Shown piece after piece: positions 17,737 through 27,300 of a stretch of 64,000 nt of DNA. The stretch comes from Lachnospiraceae bacterium (GTDB lineage Bacteria > Bacillota > Clostridia > Lachnospirales > Lachnospiraceae). The notes under the pieces are model-generated. The model did no database searches and had not been told where the DNA came from. It saw nothing but the letters and a program-made list of their open reading frames with translations. The DNA lies in assembly GCA_022510565.1 (NCBI GenBank), contig JAFLTE010000017.1:1-64000 (forward strand), in the 5' to 3' direction. The position numbers were made by a program, and so were the translations under genes. Positions within the stretch are counted from its first letter, which is position 1; the number at the start of each line of letters is the position of its first letter.

Positions 17737-18783
17737 TCAGCTTTCTGTAGGATTGTCATCTGTTTTCTTCTGGTCTGTGCTGCCCGCCTTCTTTAGCCGG
17801 CGTTTCGCCATGGCCTTGCGAACCGCTCTCACAATCAGGAATGCAGCGACAATGATAACCGCCCACACAACGATATAAGGAATGTGAACAATCACCCAGA
17901 TTATAAAATTACTTATGCCGCGTCCCACACCTCTTAAGCTCTCCATAAAGCCGCTGCCGATTCGCTGCCATACGGTAGTCGTCTCGGTGGGTGTATACTG
18001 CTCCACCTCATCAACGGATAAATATACGGTGCTGTAGTTAATCTTATTGTCGAAAGTACGAAGCTGAGATTCCATACTCTCGAGTTGATACCGAACCTCC
18101 GACAGCCGTCCCTCTATGGTAATAATATCCTCCACAGTTTCTGCCTGCTCTATCAACTCAAGCAGTCTGTCCTGCTCCGCGATAAGCGCTTTCTTGTGGC
18201 TCTCCAAATCTACATACTGCAGCGTGACATCCATCACGGACTCAGAGCGGCTTATAATATTGGACTGCTCGGCCACCACCGTCAGAAAGGTGTCCAGATT
18301 ATCCTTGGGTATACGTATCGTCATACTGGCATAGCGCAGATGTTTCGTGCCTATGTAATCGGATGAATAGTTACCGCCACGGTTGTAACTGGACATATCT
18401 TCTATGTAACCGCCCAGGGCCGTAACCCGCTGTTCTATAGCCGGCACCAGCACGTCAAACTGCTCCGTCTCCACATTGAGGTTGACGGTTTTGATCAGCT
18501 TTCTGTCTGCCAGTGCATCCTGCTGTGCCTGCGTAACATCGTTTCCTGCCTCCGTCACGTCATAATCTTGGTCCAACTCGGCTTCGTATACCTCTTCTGA
18601 GGCGGCCGCAGCCCCGTTACTGAACATATAATCCCCACCGGAATCATAGGCTGCCGTGGTGGCAGACTCATAAGCTGCCTTATCCGCTGCCAAACCCATT
18701 CCCGAAGAACTGCCGCAGGCGGTGAGCACTGCTGCTGCCAACACCGCAGCAAATGTTGTCTGTAACAATCTTCTCCTTTTCAT
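17737..18783 (-). CDS. DUF4349 lipoprotein
   Basis: The 348-residue protein has a lipoprotein signal (LAAAVLTACGSS), a low-complexity linker and a DUF4349 domain (from about residue 95: KLIKTVNLNVETEQFDVLVP..., GGYIEDMS, MTIRIPKDNLDTFL). A coiled-coil segment and a C-terminal membrane helix (FIIWVIVHIPYIVVWAVIIV) with a basic cytoplasmic tail follow. Family members are thought to be envelope proteins of unknown function. With both a lipid anchor and a transmembrane helix, the chain would span outward and back. It is the first gene of the run leading into era. Confidence 0.85.
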   Translation of the reverse strand: MKRRRLLQTTFAAVLAAAVLTACGSSSGMGLAADKAAYESATTAAYDSGGDYMFSNGAAAASEEVYEAELDQDYDVTEAGNDVTQAQQDALADRKLIKTVNLNVETEQFDVLVPAIEQRVTALGGYIEDMSSYNRGGNYSSDYIGTKHLRYASMTIRIPKDNLDTFLTVVAEQSNIISRSESVMDVTLQYVDLESHKKALIAEQDRLLELIEQAETVEDIITIEGRLSEVRYQLESMESQLRTFDNKINYSTVYLSVDEVEQYTPTETTTVWQRIGSGFMESLRGVGRGISNFIIWVIVHIPYIVVWAVIIVAAFLIVRAVRKAMAKRRLKKAGSTDQKKTDDNPTES

Positions 18784-18844
18784 ACCTTTTCCTCCCTTGT
18801 CCTTTTATAATAATACCTTCGGTAAATTGGAAAAGTTGCAAATA

Positions 18845-21766
18845 TTAGTGGAACAGATAATCTGTATTTTCAAACAGTTCGTTATTTGCCTTAATATTTT
18901 CCTCGTTGCCCACTACACACAGGCAATCCTCATCCATAAAGGCACGAATGTATTCCGCAAGCCCGCGGATTGTGTTCACATCCGTGGACAGCAACTCATC
19001 TCTGTCCTTCTGTGCCATCTCATAAGAATAATGCGTCATATATCCGGTAAGGGAATAACTGCCCTTCATCGCCGGAGTCATAGGCGTATCCATCTCACTG
19101 ATTGCTCCGATGATATACTGTGTCATGGTTCTCTCATCAGCCTCAAAATGAGCGATATAATCCGCCGCTTTCTCATACACATCAATCGTATTTTTCAGGT
19201 TTGGATCCCTGTAAGATACGAAATAACTGTCGCCTGTTTTCATGAAATCGCACATACATCCGTAGGCACCGCCTTTCACGCGTACCTGTGTCCAGAGATA
19301 ATCATATCCCATCATCACGCGAAGCACATGAAGCGCGCCGTTATAAGGCAGACCTTTCTTTCCGAAATTTCCCGCCCGGCACACATACTGAATTTGAGCC
19401 GATGTCATCAAGCCCTCGTTCTTTTTCACCGGATGAGGATCGTACCCAACTCCCTCTATCGAATCGGTATACAATTTACCCTTTAAATTCTCAATAAGGT
19501 TTTCCACCCCTGCCATTCCTTCATTCTCTGCAGTGTAATCCACCATCAGATTTTCCGGCCGGAAGATATAGCGAATCACCCTATTAAGCTTATCAATCAA
19601 TTCTTCTTTTCTTGCGTCAAACTCATTCTCCAGACTCTCCAGGAGTTGATAGAATGGAATTCCTCCTATATGCTCCAGAACTATGGCCGGTTTGGACAGA
19701 AATGACAAAGCCCTGCCCGTCGCTACCCGATGTCCCGCCGACATCATCTCCGCCTGCTTGCAGGAACGTGCTTCCGCCACTAACTCATAGAGACGCTTCG
19801 CATCCGTATAATCAGAGCGTGTCAGGATTTCCTCCGCTAAAGCAAAGGCCTGCGGCAGATTCTCGTAGAGAACCTTTACTTTTAAGTCCATGGTTGCCGT
19901 GTATTTTGATAAATCTCTTGCGTCCGTGTAGGTAGTCACCACCGGAGTAATTCCTCCGGTCTGTAGATTAATCTCGTTGTACAGTTCACTGTAGCTGTAA
20001 TTTTCCGTGCTCACCAAACCGAGAATCGTCTTTAAAATACCTACATACGGGAAAAGTTCTTCCGGCACTTGTCTTAAATCAAACATGAATCGCAGATACC
20101 CTATACCATTGGTGAAAACATCATGATGGAGAAGCACCGTATCACCGACTTTTTTCTCCACGTTATAATAGGGCGCCGCCTCTTTCTTCATATCTGCTCT
20201 GGACAAAAGCGGTATTTTCTCCAAGTCTTCCTTTGCGCTGGGCGCTTCCTGATACTGCCTGAGTTCCTCAGTCTGTCTGACAATCTGCGCAATCTCCTCA
20301 CTGCTCATAGCTGCTTTCTTCTTGGCCAGTTCGTCCGCCAATTTCTTTTCTTTACGGCCCGTCAGCCCTTTCACAGGCTTGACGATTACCACGCTCTTAT
20401 GCGTATTGCCAAGCAGATAATCTCTAATCAGTTCCTCAAAATAGGATGTGTCAACAGCCTCCTTCAACTCCCGGAAAGTGCCTAGCAGTTCCACATTGAT
20501 AAACGGCTTGGAATCATCATATAACCAGGTCTCCAACATCTGCAGACCGTATAGGAGTCCCTTGGGCCTGGAGCCGTAATCCGCTTCTCTGTATTTAAAC
20601 TCACTGTTGTTTAAATTTGCACGAATCGCTCTCTTGTCCAAGCCTTCTTCGACAAGTTTCGACAGAGATTCTTCCACAATACGAACAAATTCGTCTTTCT
20701 GCTCTGTATTGGCATTTTTGGCAACAATCGACAAATAAGGCTGCTTTATACCTATGTCATAGCCGCAGCTTATATCCGTACCGATTCCCGCATCCAAAAG
20801 CGCCTGTTTAACGGGTGCTCCGGGCATCATACACATTACATCGGCAAGGGTGTCAAATCCATAACACAATTTTCTGTCCGGCTGCACGCCGAAAGCAACG
20901 TTATAAGACAGATAGGTGTTGTCCTTGTCCGACTCACTCTCCATAATCGGATACTCTTTCTCAATCGTCACCGTCTCTGCGAAGGGTTTTTGCGTAGCAA
21001 GAACCGAATCTACCGAAAGCGCATCATATTTCGACAGATACTCCTCGTCGATCCACTGCAGTTTCTCCGCCATATCCATATTCCCGTACAGGTAGATATA
21101 GCTGTTGGAAGGATGATAATATCTTTTATGAAAAGCAAGAAACTCCTCGTAGGTAAGCTCCGGAATCACATCCGGGTCACCGCCCGACTCTACGGCATAG
21201 GCAGTGTCCGGATAGAGAGAATTCATAATCTCTCGCCACAGTACGTCGTCAGGAGAAGAAAAAGCACCTTTCATTTCGCTGTAGACAACGCCGTTGATCG
21301 TAAGTTCATCGTCGGCATTCTCCATCTCGTAGTGCCAGCCTTCCTGCTTGAAAATCTTCTCCTCATGATAGATGTTGGGATGAAGCACGGCATCCAGATA
21401 TACATCCATCAGATTTTGAAAATCCTTGTCATTACAGCTTGCAACCGGGTACACCGTCTTGTCCGGATATGTCATGGCATTCAAAAAAGTGTTAAGCGAG
21501 CCCTTGGCAAGTTCGATAAAAGGATCCTTTACCGGAAATTTATCCGAGCCGCAGAGCACGGTATGTTCCACAATGTGCGCCACACCGGTACTGTCCTTCG
21601 GTGGTGTGCGGAAACCGATATAAAATACTTTATTCTCATCATCGTTAGACAGAAGCGCCACTCTGGCTCCCGTCTTGTTATGTTTTAACAGATATCCCAC
21701 CGAATGAATATCTTTGATTTGTTTTTTCTCCAATACTGTATAGGCCTGCAACTGTTCTATCTGCAT
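18845..21766 (-). CDS. M16C-family zinc metallopeptidase (PreP/insulinase-like)
   Basis: The large single-chain M16 peptidase of about 973 residues has the inverted zinc motif HxxEH in GVAHIVEHTVLCGS near residue 55. The four homologous halves of the presequence-protease type follow, including M16C_associated in the middle. It degrades peptides enclosed between its halves. No signal peptide is seen, so it acts in the cytoplasm. The ATG at 21766 has GAAAGGAG upstream; a longer reading frame start is not supported. It has its own promoter at 21805-21833. Confidence 0.92.
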   Translation of the reverse strand: MQIEQLQAYTVLEKKQIKDIHSVGYLLKHNKTGARVALLSNDDENKVFYIGFRTPPKDSTGVAHIVEHTVLCGSDKFPVKDPFIELAKGSLNTFLNAMTYPDKTVYPVASCNDKDFQNLMDVYLDAVLHPNIYHEEKIFKQEGWHYEMENADDELTINGVVYSEMKGAFSSPDDVLWREIMNSLYPDTAYAVESGGDPDVIPELTYEEFLAFHKRYYHPSNSYIYLYGNMDMAEKLQWIDEEYLSKYDALSVDSVLATQKPFAETVTIEKEYPIMESESDKDNTYLSYNVAFGVQPDRKLCYGFDTLADVMCMMPGAPVKQALLDAGIGTDISCGYDIGIKQPYLSIVAKNANTEQKDEFVRIVEESLSKLVEEGLDKRAIRANLNNSEFKYREADYGSRPKGLLYGLQMLETWLYDDSKPFINVELLGTFRELKEAVDTSYFEELIRDYLLGNTHKSVVIVKPVKGLTGRKEKKLADELAKKKAAMSSEEIAQIVRQTEELRQYQEAPSAKEDLEKIPLLSRADMKKEAAPYYNVEKKVGDTVLLHHDVFTNGIGYLRFMFDLRQVPEELFPYVGILKTILGLVSTENYSYSELYNEINLQTGGITPVVTTYTDARDLSKYTATMDLKVKVLYENLPQAFALAEEILTRSDYTDAKRLYELVAEARSCKQAEMMSAGHRVATGRALSFLSKPAIVLEHIGGIPFYQLLESLENEFDARKEELIDKLNRVIRYIFRPENLMVDYTAENEGMAGVENLIENLKGKLYTDSIEGVGYDPHPVKKNEGLMTSAQIQYVCRAGNFGKKGLPYNGALHVLRVMMGYDYLWTQVRVKGGAYGCMCDFMKTGDSYFVSYRDPNLKNTIDVYEKAADYIAHFEADERTMTQYIIGAISEMDTPMTPAMKGSYSLTGYMTHYSYEMAQKDRDELLSTDVNTIRGLAEYIRAFMDEDCLCVVGNEENIKANNELFENTDYLFH

Positions 21767-21804
21767 GAATGTGAAAACTCCTTTCTGTATACCGTTTGTC
21801 TTAT

Positions 21805-21833
21805 AGTATACCACTCTTCTTAAAACTTAGCAA
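21805..21833 (-). promoter_or_regulatory. Promoter of the M16C peptidase gene
   Basis: Minus-strand TTGCTA (21833-21828), 17-bp spacer, TATACT (21810-21805), about 40 bp before the start codon. Confidence 0.75.
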
Positions 21834-21885
21834 AACTATTACATTACAAAAAACGATGAGCCCCACTGTACGCAATTATAAACAT

Positions 21886-21927
21886 AAAAGAACAGGCAGA
21901 GACGAATAAATTCGCCTCTGCCTGTTC
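21886..21927 (-). terminator. Strong terminator after the 22110-22538 gene
   Basis: A 12-bp perfect stem (GAACAGGCAGAG with CTCTGCCTGTTC) extended by five more pairs after one mismatch. On the minus strand it is followed by TTTTATGTTT. It separates the sigma-like operon from the peptidase gene. Confidence 0.85.
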
Positions 21928-22109
21928 AGAGTAAAAAGGGAATTTTACTATACTTTTGCAAGTATATTCAACAATGACAGATTTCTGTCATAATGTTGTC
22001 AATTTAACGCCTTTCCTGTCTGGCAATGTCAGTTTAACAAATAATTTTACGATAAGCAAGATAATTTTCCTAAATGTAAGTGTCATTCATCGCGCAATTT
22101 TACTTTTTT

Positions 22110-22538
22110 TTACACGCTGAATGCCATTAACGCAAGTTTCGACAATGCCAGCTCCTGCACGACCATCCCGCACTGCTTCTTTTTTGCCAGATTCATACCC
22201 ACAAACTCGTCCAGTTTCATCACCTTGTTCTCATATACCGTCTTTTCCCCGCCGAAAAGCCGTTTCTTTTGTACCAGCATACTCACCTTCACTCTGGCCT
22301 TAAGCTGCAAATAGGTCTTATATGAAAACTGATCCGGAGTCATGTAATAAAGCTGGCTCTCCAGCGTTGTCTCCGAATCGGTATCCTTCAAAATATAATG
22401 TTCTACAATGCTCTTGTACTTAAATGCAACCATCTCCTGCGCCAATATCTCAGCATAACTGAATTTGGCACCCAGATAAATAAAACTTGAATCCTGCATA
22501 AAGTATTTAAAATCGTCATTCCGATTGTCCGTTGTCAT
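22110..22538 (-). CDS. Conserved-looking protein of unknown function
   Basis: I do not recognise this 142-residue protein. It has no signal peptide or membrane segment. The middle (LQLKARVKVSMLVQKKRLFGGEKTVYENKVMKLDEF) looks like a beta-rich cytoplasmic domain. It follows the sigma-like gene by 15 bp with AAAGG upstream and is the last gene before a strong terminator, so it is probably co-expressed with the sigma-like protein and the rhomboid-like protein. A partner role is possible but unproven. Confidence 0.65.
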   Translation of the reverse strand: MTTDNRNDDFKYFMQDSSFIYLGAKFSYAEILAQEMVAFKYKSIVEHYILKDTDSETTLESQLYYMTPDQFSYKTYLQLKARVKVSMLVQKKRLFGGEKTVYENKVMKLDEFVGMNLAKKKQCGMVVQELALSKLALMAFSV

Positions 22539-22553
22539 ATCAATACCTTTCTT

Positions 22554-23285
22554 TTATTCAAGGTCCTCTATTTTACCACCGCTCATGCGTATGGCATCCT
22601 CGATTACTTTTCTGCCAAGTCCCGACTCCGCCATCAATTCTTCAACCGTCACTTTACGGTGCAGTTCGCGAGCCAGCTCGTGCGCCGCATCCGCCACCTT
22701 ATTGACTCTGTCCGCAATCCGCTTATCTTTCTTCGTCTCCTCGGCATTCTCTGTAATATACTCTTCCATGGCATCCATGATCATCTTGCCCAGCATCCCC
22801 TGAGCCTCGGATGCGTGTTCCAGTGCACCCAGCATGGTGACACCTATCGACAACGCCACATTGCCCTCTCCGATTAAGTCTTCCAGATACACACCCTGTC
22901 CGGCATAGAGTTTTGCAATCTGTACCACTTCCGTCAGATATCCTTCCGTCAATCGACGCTGGGCATCCACGTCTCCGGCCATAGCGGACAGTGTCACCGC
23001 CTCTCTCTCACCCTGTGTAAGCTCCGGCAACGCTTTTAACTCTTCCAGATAAGTGTCCAGATAATCTTTTTCCTCGTCCGCCAGATACTCGTCTAAGTCC
23101 ACCGGCTCTCCGATGCCGATTTTCTGCCTATGCAGATAATCGTACACCATAGCCATCTGCTCCCGCGCCAGTCCAAGCGGCGCAAAAGCTTCCTCCACCT
23201 GTTCTTCGCTGATACAGTTTCCCTGCCCTGTGGCAGTTTTTTTCACTTGCTCCAATGTATTTGCAAAAAGAATTTCTTTGTCCAT
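22554..23285 (-). CDS. Sigma-70-like protein lacking region 4
   Basis: The 243-residue protein begins with an acidic helical part like sigma region 1.1. A region 1.2-like segment follows (LDTYLEELKALPELTQGEREAVTLSAMAGD), then a region 2.1-2.2-like core polymerase-binding stretch (RRLTEGYLTEVVQIAKLYAG, LEDLIGEGNVALSIGV). After a poorly conserved -10-binding part it has a region 3-like helix-turn-helix (RIADRVNKVADAAHELAREL, VTVEELMAESGLGRKVIED). It ends there, without the -35-binding region 4. The YATWW-type aromatic strand melting residues of true sigma factors are not seen. It may be a specialised sigma factor, a polymerase-binding modulator or an anti-sigma decoy. It lies between the rhomboid-like gene and an unknown gene. 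Confidence 0.75.
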   Translation of the reverse strand: MDKEILFANTLEQVKKTATGQGNCISEEQVEEAFAPLGLAREQMAMVYDYLHRQKIGIGEPVDLDEYLADEEKDYLDTYLEELKALPELTQGEREAVTLSAMAGDVDAQRRLTEGYLTEVVQIAKLYAGQGVYLEDLIGEGNVALSIGVTMLGALEHASEAQGMLGKMIMDAMEEYITENAEETKKDKRIADRVNKVADAAHELARELHRKVTVEELMAESGLGRKVIEDAIRMSGGKIEDLE

Positions 23286-23292
23286 TACCGAT

Positions 23293-24156
23293 TTATCCCC
23301 TCTTCACATGGGTGTGGGTATACAAATGTTCCTCACAATATTCATAGTTGCCGTCGCATTTAGAACAAAACCGAAACTGCATCCCGGGACTGTTTTCTTC
23401 CGTTCTGCCGCAGATTGCGCACTTATGCTTGGTAATTCCGGTATTCCTTCGCACATCCCGCTTAAATTCCTGCCGTCTGCGTATCTGTTTCGGATTCAAG
23501 CTTATCTTACTTCGCGATGTGATAAAGAATACGATGAAGTTCAACAGTGAAGCTCCGATGACGAACTTGCCTTCCACTCCCCTGCTGAAGAAATCAAACA
23601 ATAACAAAATGCCATAGATAATTCCCAACACCTTGGCCTTAATCGGAATGATAAACATAAGGAAGAACTGCGCCTCCGGAAACGTCGCCGCATAGGCAAG
23701 AAAAATGGACATATTGACATAGTAGGTGCCAAAACTCAGCGAAACGATTGTAAAATATGACATTTGATCCGCCACACCGGCATCCCCATGAAAAAGATAG
23801 AAATAGCCCATCAACAGGAAACTTCCCGCAATCGTAAAGAGCATTCCCTGAAACAGATATACATTATAGCGGTAGGTTCCCCATGTTCTCTCCAGTGTCG
23901 TACCGATGGAACAGTAAACATATATCATAAGCAGTGCAAAGAAAATATTGCTGGTCGGGGGCGGAATCAAAATCCATGTAAAAAGCCGCCACACCTGCCC
24001 GTGTACAATGGCATACGGATTAAGCGAGAGATAATAAATCAGCGTATTGCTCCCATCCGCAAACTGAAGTACATATCCGATGGCATAACACGCAACCAAC
24101 ACAAAAGACAAATTCCTGATCGCATATTTTCCAAACTTACGTTCAAACGGACTCAT
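23293..24156 (-). CDS. Rhomboid-like six-helix membrane protein with C-terminal zinc ribbon
   Basis: About 287 residues. The N-terminal two thirds form six hydrophobic segments with the rhomboid-fold pattern, including GQVWRLFTWILIPP (like the rhomboid L1 region) and TTLERTWGTYRYNVYLF. The catalytic GxSG and the later His are not visible, so it is probably an inactive member. A basic linker follows (residues about 225-245), then a zinc-binding tail CAICGR...CSKCDGNYEYCEEHLYTHTH. The start at 24156 has GAGGAAAAC directly upstream. Eight bp separate it from the sigma-like gene, suggesting a shared transcript. Function unknown. Confidence 0.75.
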   Translation of the reverse strand: MSPFERKFGKYAIRNLSFVLVACYAIGYVLQFADGSNTLIYYLSLNPYAIVHGQVWRLFTWILIPPPTSNIFFALLMIYVYCSIGTTLERTWGTYRYNVYLFQGMLFTIAGSFLLMGYFYLFHGDAGVADQMSYFTIVSLSFGTYYVNMSIFLAYAATFPEAQFFLMFIIPIKAKVLGIIYGILLLFDFFSRGVEGKFVIGASLLNFIVFFITSRSKISLNPKQIRRRQEFKRDVRRNTGITKHKCAICGRTEENSPGMQFRFCSKCDGNYEYCEEHLYTHTHVKRG

Positions 24157-24281
24157 GTTTTCCTCTTTTCCGCGCACGCACTATGCGCACTTGTCATAGC
24201 AATGTATTTTCAGAAACAAAACTGAATACATTTTAACATTCCTTTTTTTAATTGTAAACGCCGTTTCCAGTAATTATCCGA

Positions 24282-24310
24282 TTGCTTTTTGCAAAACCGT
24301 GTCATATAAT
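24282..24310 (+). promoter_or_regulatory. Promoter of the activase gene
   Basis: TTGCTT (24282-24287), 17-bp spacer, TATAAT (24305-24310). A second extended -10, TGCTATAAT, lies nearer the gene at about 24344-24352 and could be an alternative start. Confidence 0.7.
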
Positions 24311-24384
24311 GACTATGTCTGTCAAGATAATGAAAATATTCGTGCTATAATACATAACTCATAAAACGGAGAGTGATATTTGAA

Positions 24385-27300
24385 ATGAGTGAAATGCAAT
24401 ATACACTTGGTATAGACATCGGTTCCACAACCGTAAAAATTGCCATTTTAAATCAAAAACAGCAGGTTCTTTTCTCCGACTATCAACGGCATTTCGCCAA
24501 TATCAGGGAGACTCTGTCGGATTTGCTGAAAAAAGCTTATGAGCAGTTGGGCAATGTGACGGTACACCCCATGATTACAGGCTCCGGCGGTCTGACACTC
24601 GCGAACCATCTTAAAGTGCCTTTTGTGCAGGAAGTCATCGCGGTTTCCACTTCTCTGCAGACGCTGGCTCCGATTACGGACGTGGCGATTGAATTGGGTG
24701 GAGAAGATGCTAAGATTATCTATTTCGAGGGCGGCAATGTGGAGCAGCGTATGAACGGTATCTGTGCCGGCGGTACAGGTTCTTTCATCGACCAGATGGC
24801 TTCCCTGCTGCAGACGGACGCTTCCGGGCTAAACGAGTATGCCAAAAATTATCATTCTTTATATACGATTGCGGCAAGATGCGGCGTGTTCGCCAAATCC
24901 GATATTCAGCCGCTTATCAACGAGGGCGCTACCAAGGAAGATTTGTCCGCCTCCATTTTTCAGGCTGTCGTAAACCAGACCATCAGCGGTCTTGCCTGCG
25001 GCAAGCCCATTCGCGGACACGTGGCTTTTCTGGGCGGTCCGCTGCACTTTCTGTCCGAATTGAAACAGTCTTTTATCCGGACACTGAAACTGGACGATGA
25101 ACATATTATAGATACAGATAATTCCCATCTGTTTGCTGCCATAGGCTCTGCCCTGAATGCCAAGGAAGAAACTCATTATACAATGGAAGAAATGGTTGAA
25201 AAACTGTCTTCCGACATCAAGATGGAATTTGAAGTGGAGCGTATGGAACCGCTGTTTGCATCCAAAGATGAATACGATGCATTCTGCAAACGTCACGGCG
25301 CTCATCATGTGAATACGGCTGACCTTGCCTCTTATAAGGGCAGGTGCTTCTTAGGCATCGATGCAGGTTCTACCACGACGAAAGTCGCTCTGGTTGGAGA
25401 GGACGGTCAGCTTCTGTACTCTTTCTACAGCAGTAATGACGGAAGCCCGCTAAAAACGGCAATCCGTTCCCTCAAAGAAATATACTCTCTTCTTCCCGAG
25501 GGTGTGGAAATCGTCCGTTCCTGCTCCACCGGTTACGGCGAGGCGCTGATGAAAGCCGCTTTCCTCTTGGACGACGGCGAGGTAGAGACCGTGGCGCACT
25601 ACTACGCCGCCGCCTTCTTTAATCCGGAGGTAGACTGTATTCTGGATATCGGCGGTCAGGACATGAAGTGCATTAAGATCAAGAATCAGACAGTAGACAG
25701 CGTACAGCTCAACGAGGCATGCTCTTCCGGCTGCGGCTCTTTTATAGAGACCTTTGCCAAATCATTAAATTACAGCGTGGAGGATTTCGCCAAGACTGCG
25801 CTCTTTGCCGAGCACCCGATTGATTTGGGTACGCGCTGTACGGTGTTTATGAATTCAAAGGTTAAGCAGGCCCAGAAGGAGGGAGCTTCCGTCTCCGATA
25901 TTTCCGCAGGTCTTGCTTACTCCGTTATCAAGAACGCCCTGTTTAAGGTGATCAAAGTTTCCGACGCTTCGGAGCTGGGTAAGAACATTGTGGTTCAGGG
26001 CGGTACTTTCTACAACGACGCAGTACTCAGAAGCTTCGAAAAGATAGCGGACTGTCAGGCAATCCGCCCGGACATCGCCGGCATCATGGGAGCCTTCGGG
26101 GCTGCGCTTATCGCGAGGGAACACTACGAGGAAGGCGCACAGTCTTCTATGCTGAATATTGAGCAGATTACCAAGCTGCAATTCGAGACGAGCATGGCTA
26201 AATGCAAAGGATGTACAAACAGCTGTCGTCTGACCATCAATAAATTTACCGGAGGCCGTCAGTACATTTCAGGAAACCGCTGTGAGCGCGGACTTGGTAA
26301 GACCAAGAACGAAAGCGGCATTCCCAATTTGTACGACTATAAATTAAAGAGACTCTTCTCCTATGAACCCTTGTCCGCCGACAAGGCTTGGCGCGGCACG
26401 GTGGGAATTCCGAGAGTCCTAAATATGTACGAAAACTATCCGTTCTGGTTTACTTTTTTTACGAAGCTGGGTTATCAGGTTGTACTTTCTCCCAGCTCCA
26501 ACCGCAAAATATACGAGTTAGGCATTGAATCGATTCCCAGCGAATCGGAATGTTACCCCGCGAAGCTTGCCCACGGGCATATCGCGTGGCTGATTAACCA
26601 GAAGGTGGATTTCATCTTCTACCCCGCACTGTTTTATGAGCGGGACGAGTTTCACGAGGCAAACAACCACTACAACTGTCCGATTGTCACCTCTTACTCG
26701 GAAAACATTAAGAACAACGTGGAAGAAATCGGCCGCGGAGAAGTAGTCTTCCGCAATCCGTTTATGTCCTTCCGCGATTTAAAGACAATTACTTCCGCTC
26801 TCACAAAGGAATTTCAGGAGCTGCCTGTCACCGAAGTGATGGATGCCGTACAGGCTGCTTGGGATGAGCAGGCAAGCGCCCGTCAGGATATGCGCGACAA
26901 GGGTGAGGAAGTTCTCCGCTTTATGCAGGAAAAGCACATACGCGGCATCGTGCTTGCCGGAAGACCGTACCACATTGACCCTGAAATCAATCACGGCATT
27001 CCGGAGCTTATCAACTCCTATGACATTGCCGTTTTAACAGAGGATTCCGTCTCACATCTGGCGGAGCCGGAACGTCCGCTTATCGTGTCCGATCAGTGGA
27101 TGTATCACTCCAGACTGTACGCTGCGGCAAGCTATGTGAAGACGCGGGATGATCTGGATTTGATTCAGCTAAACTCTTTCGGCTGCGGATTGGATGCCGT
27201 AACAACCGACCAGGTTAACGATATCCTGTCGGGCTCTGACAAGATTTACACTTGTCTGAAGATTGACGAGGTCAACAATTTAGGAGCGGCAAGAATCCGT

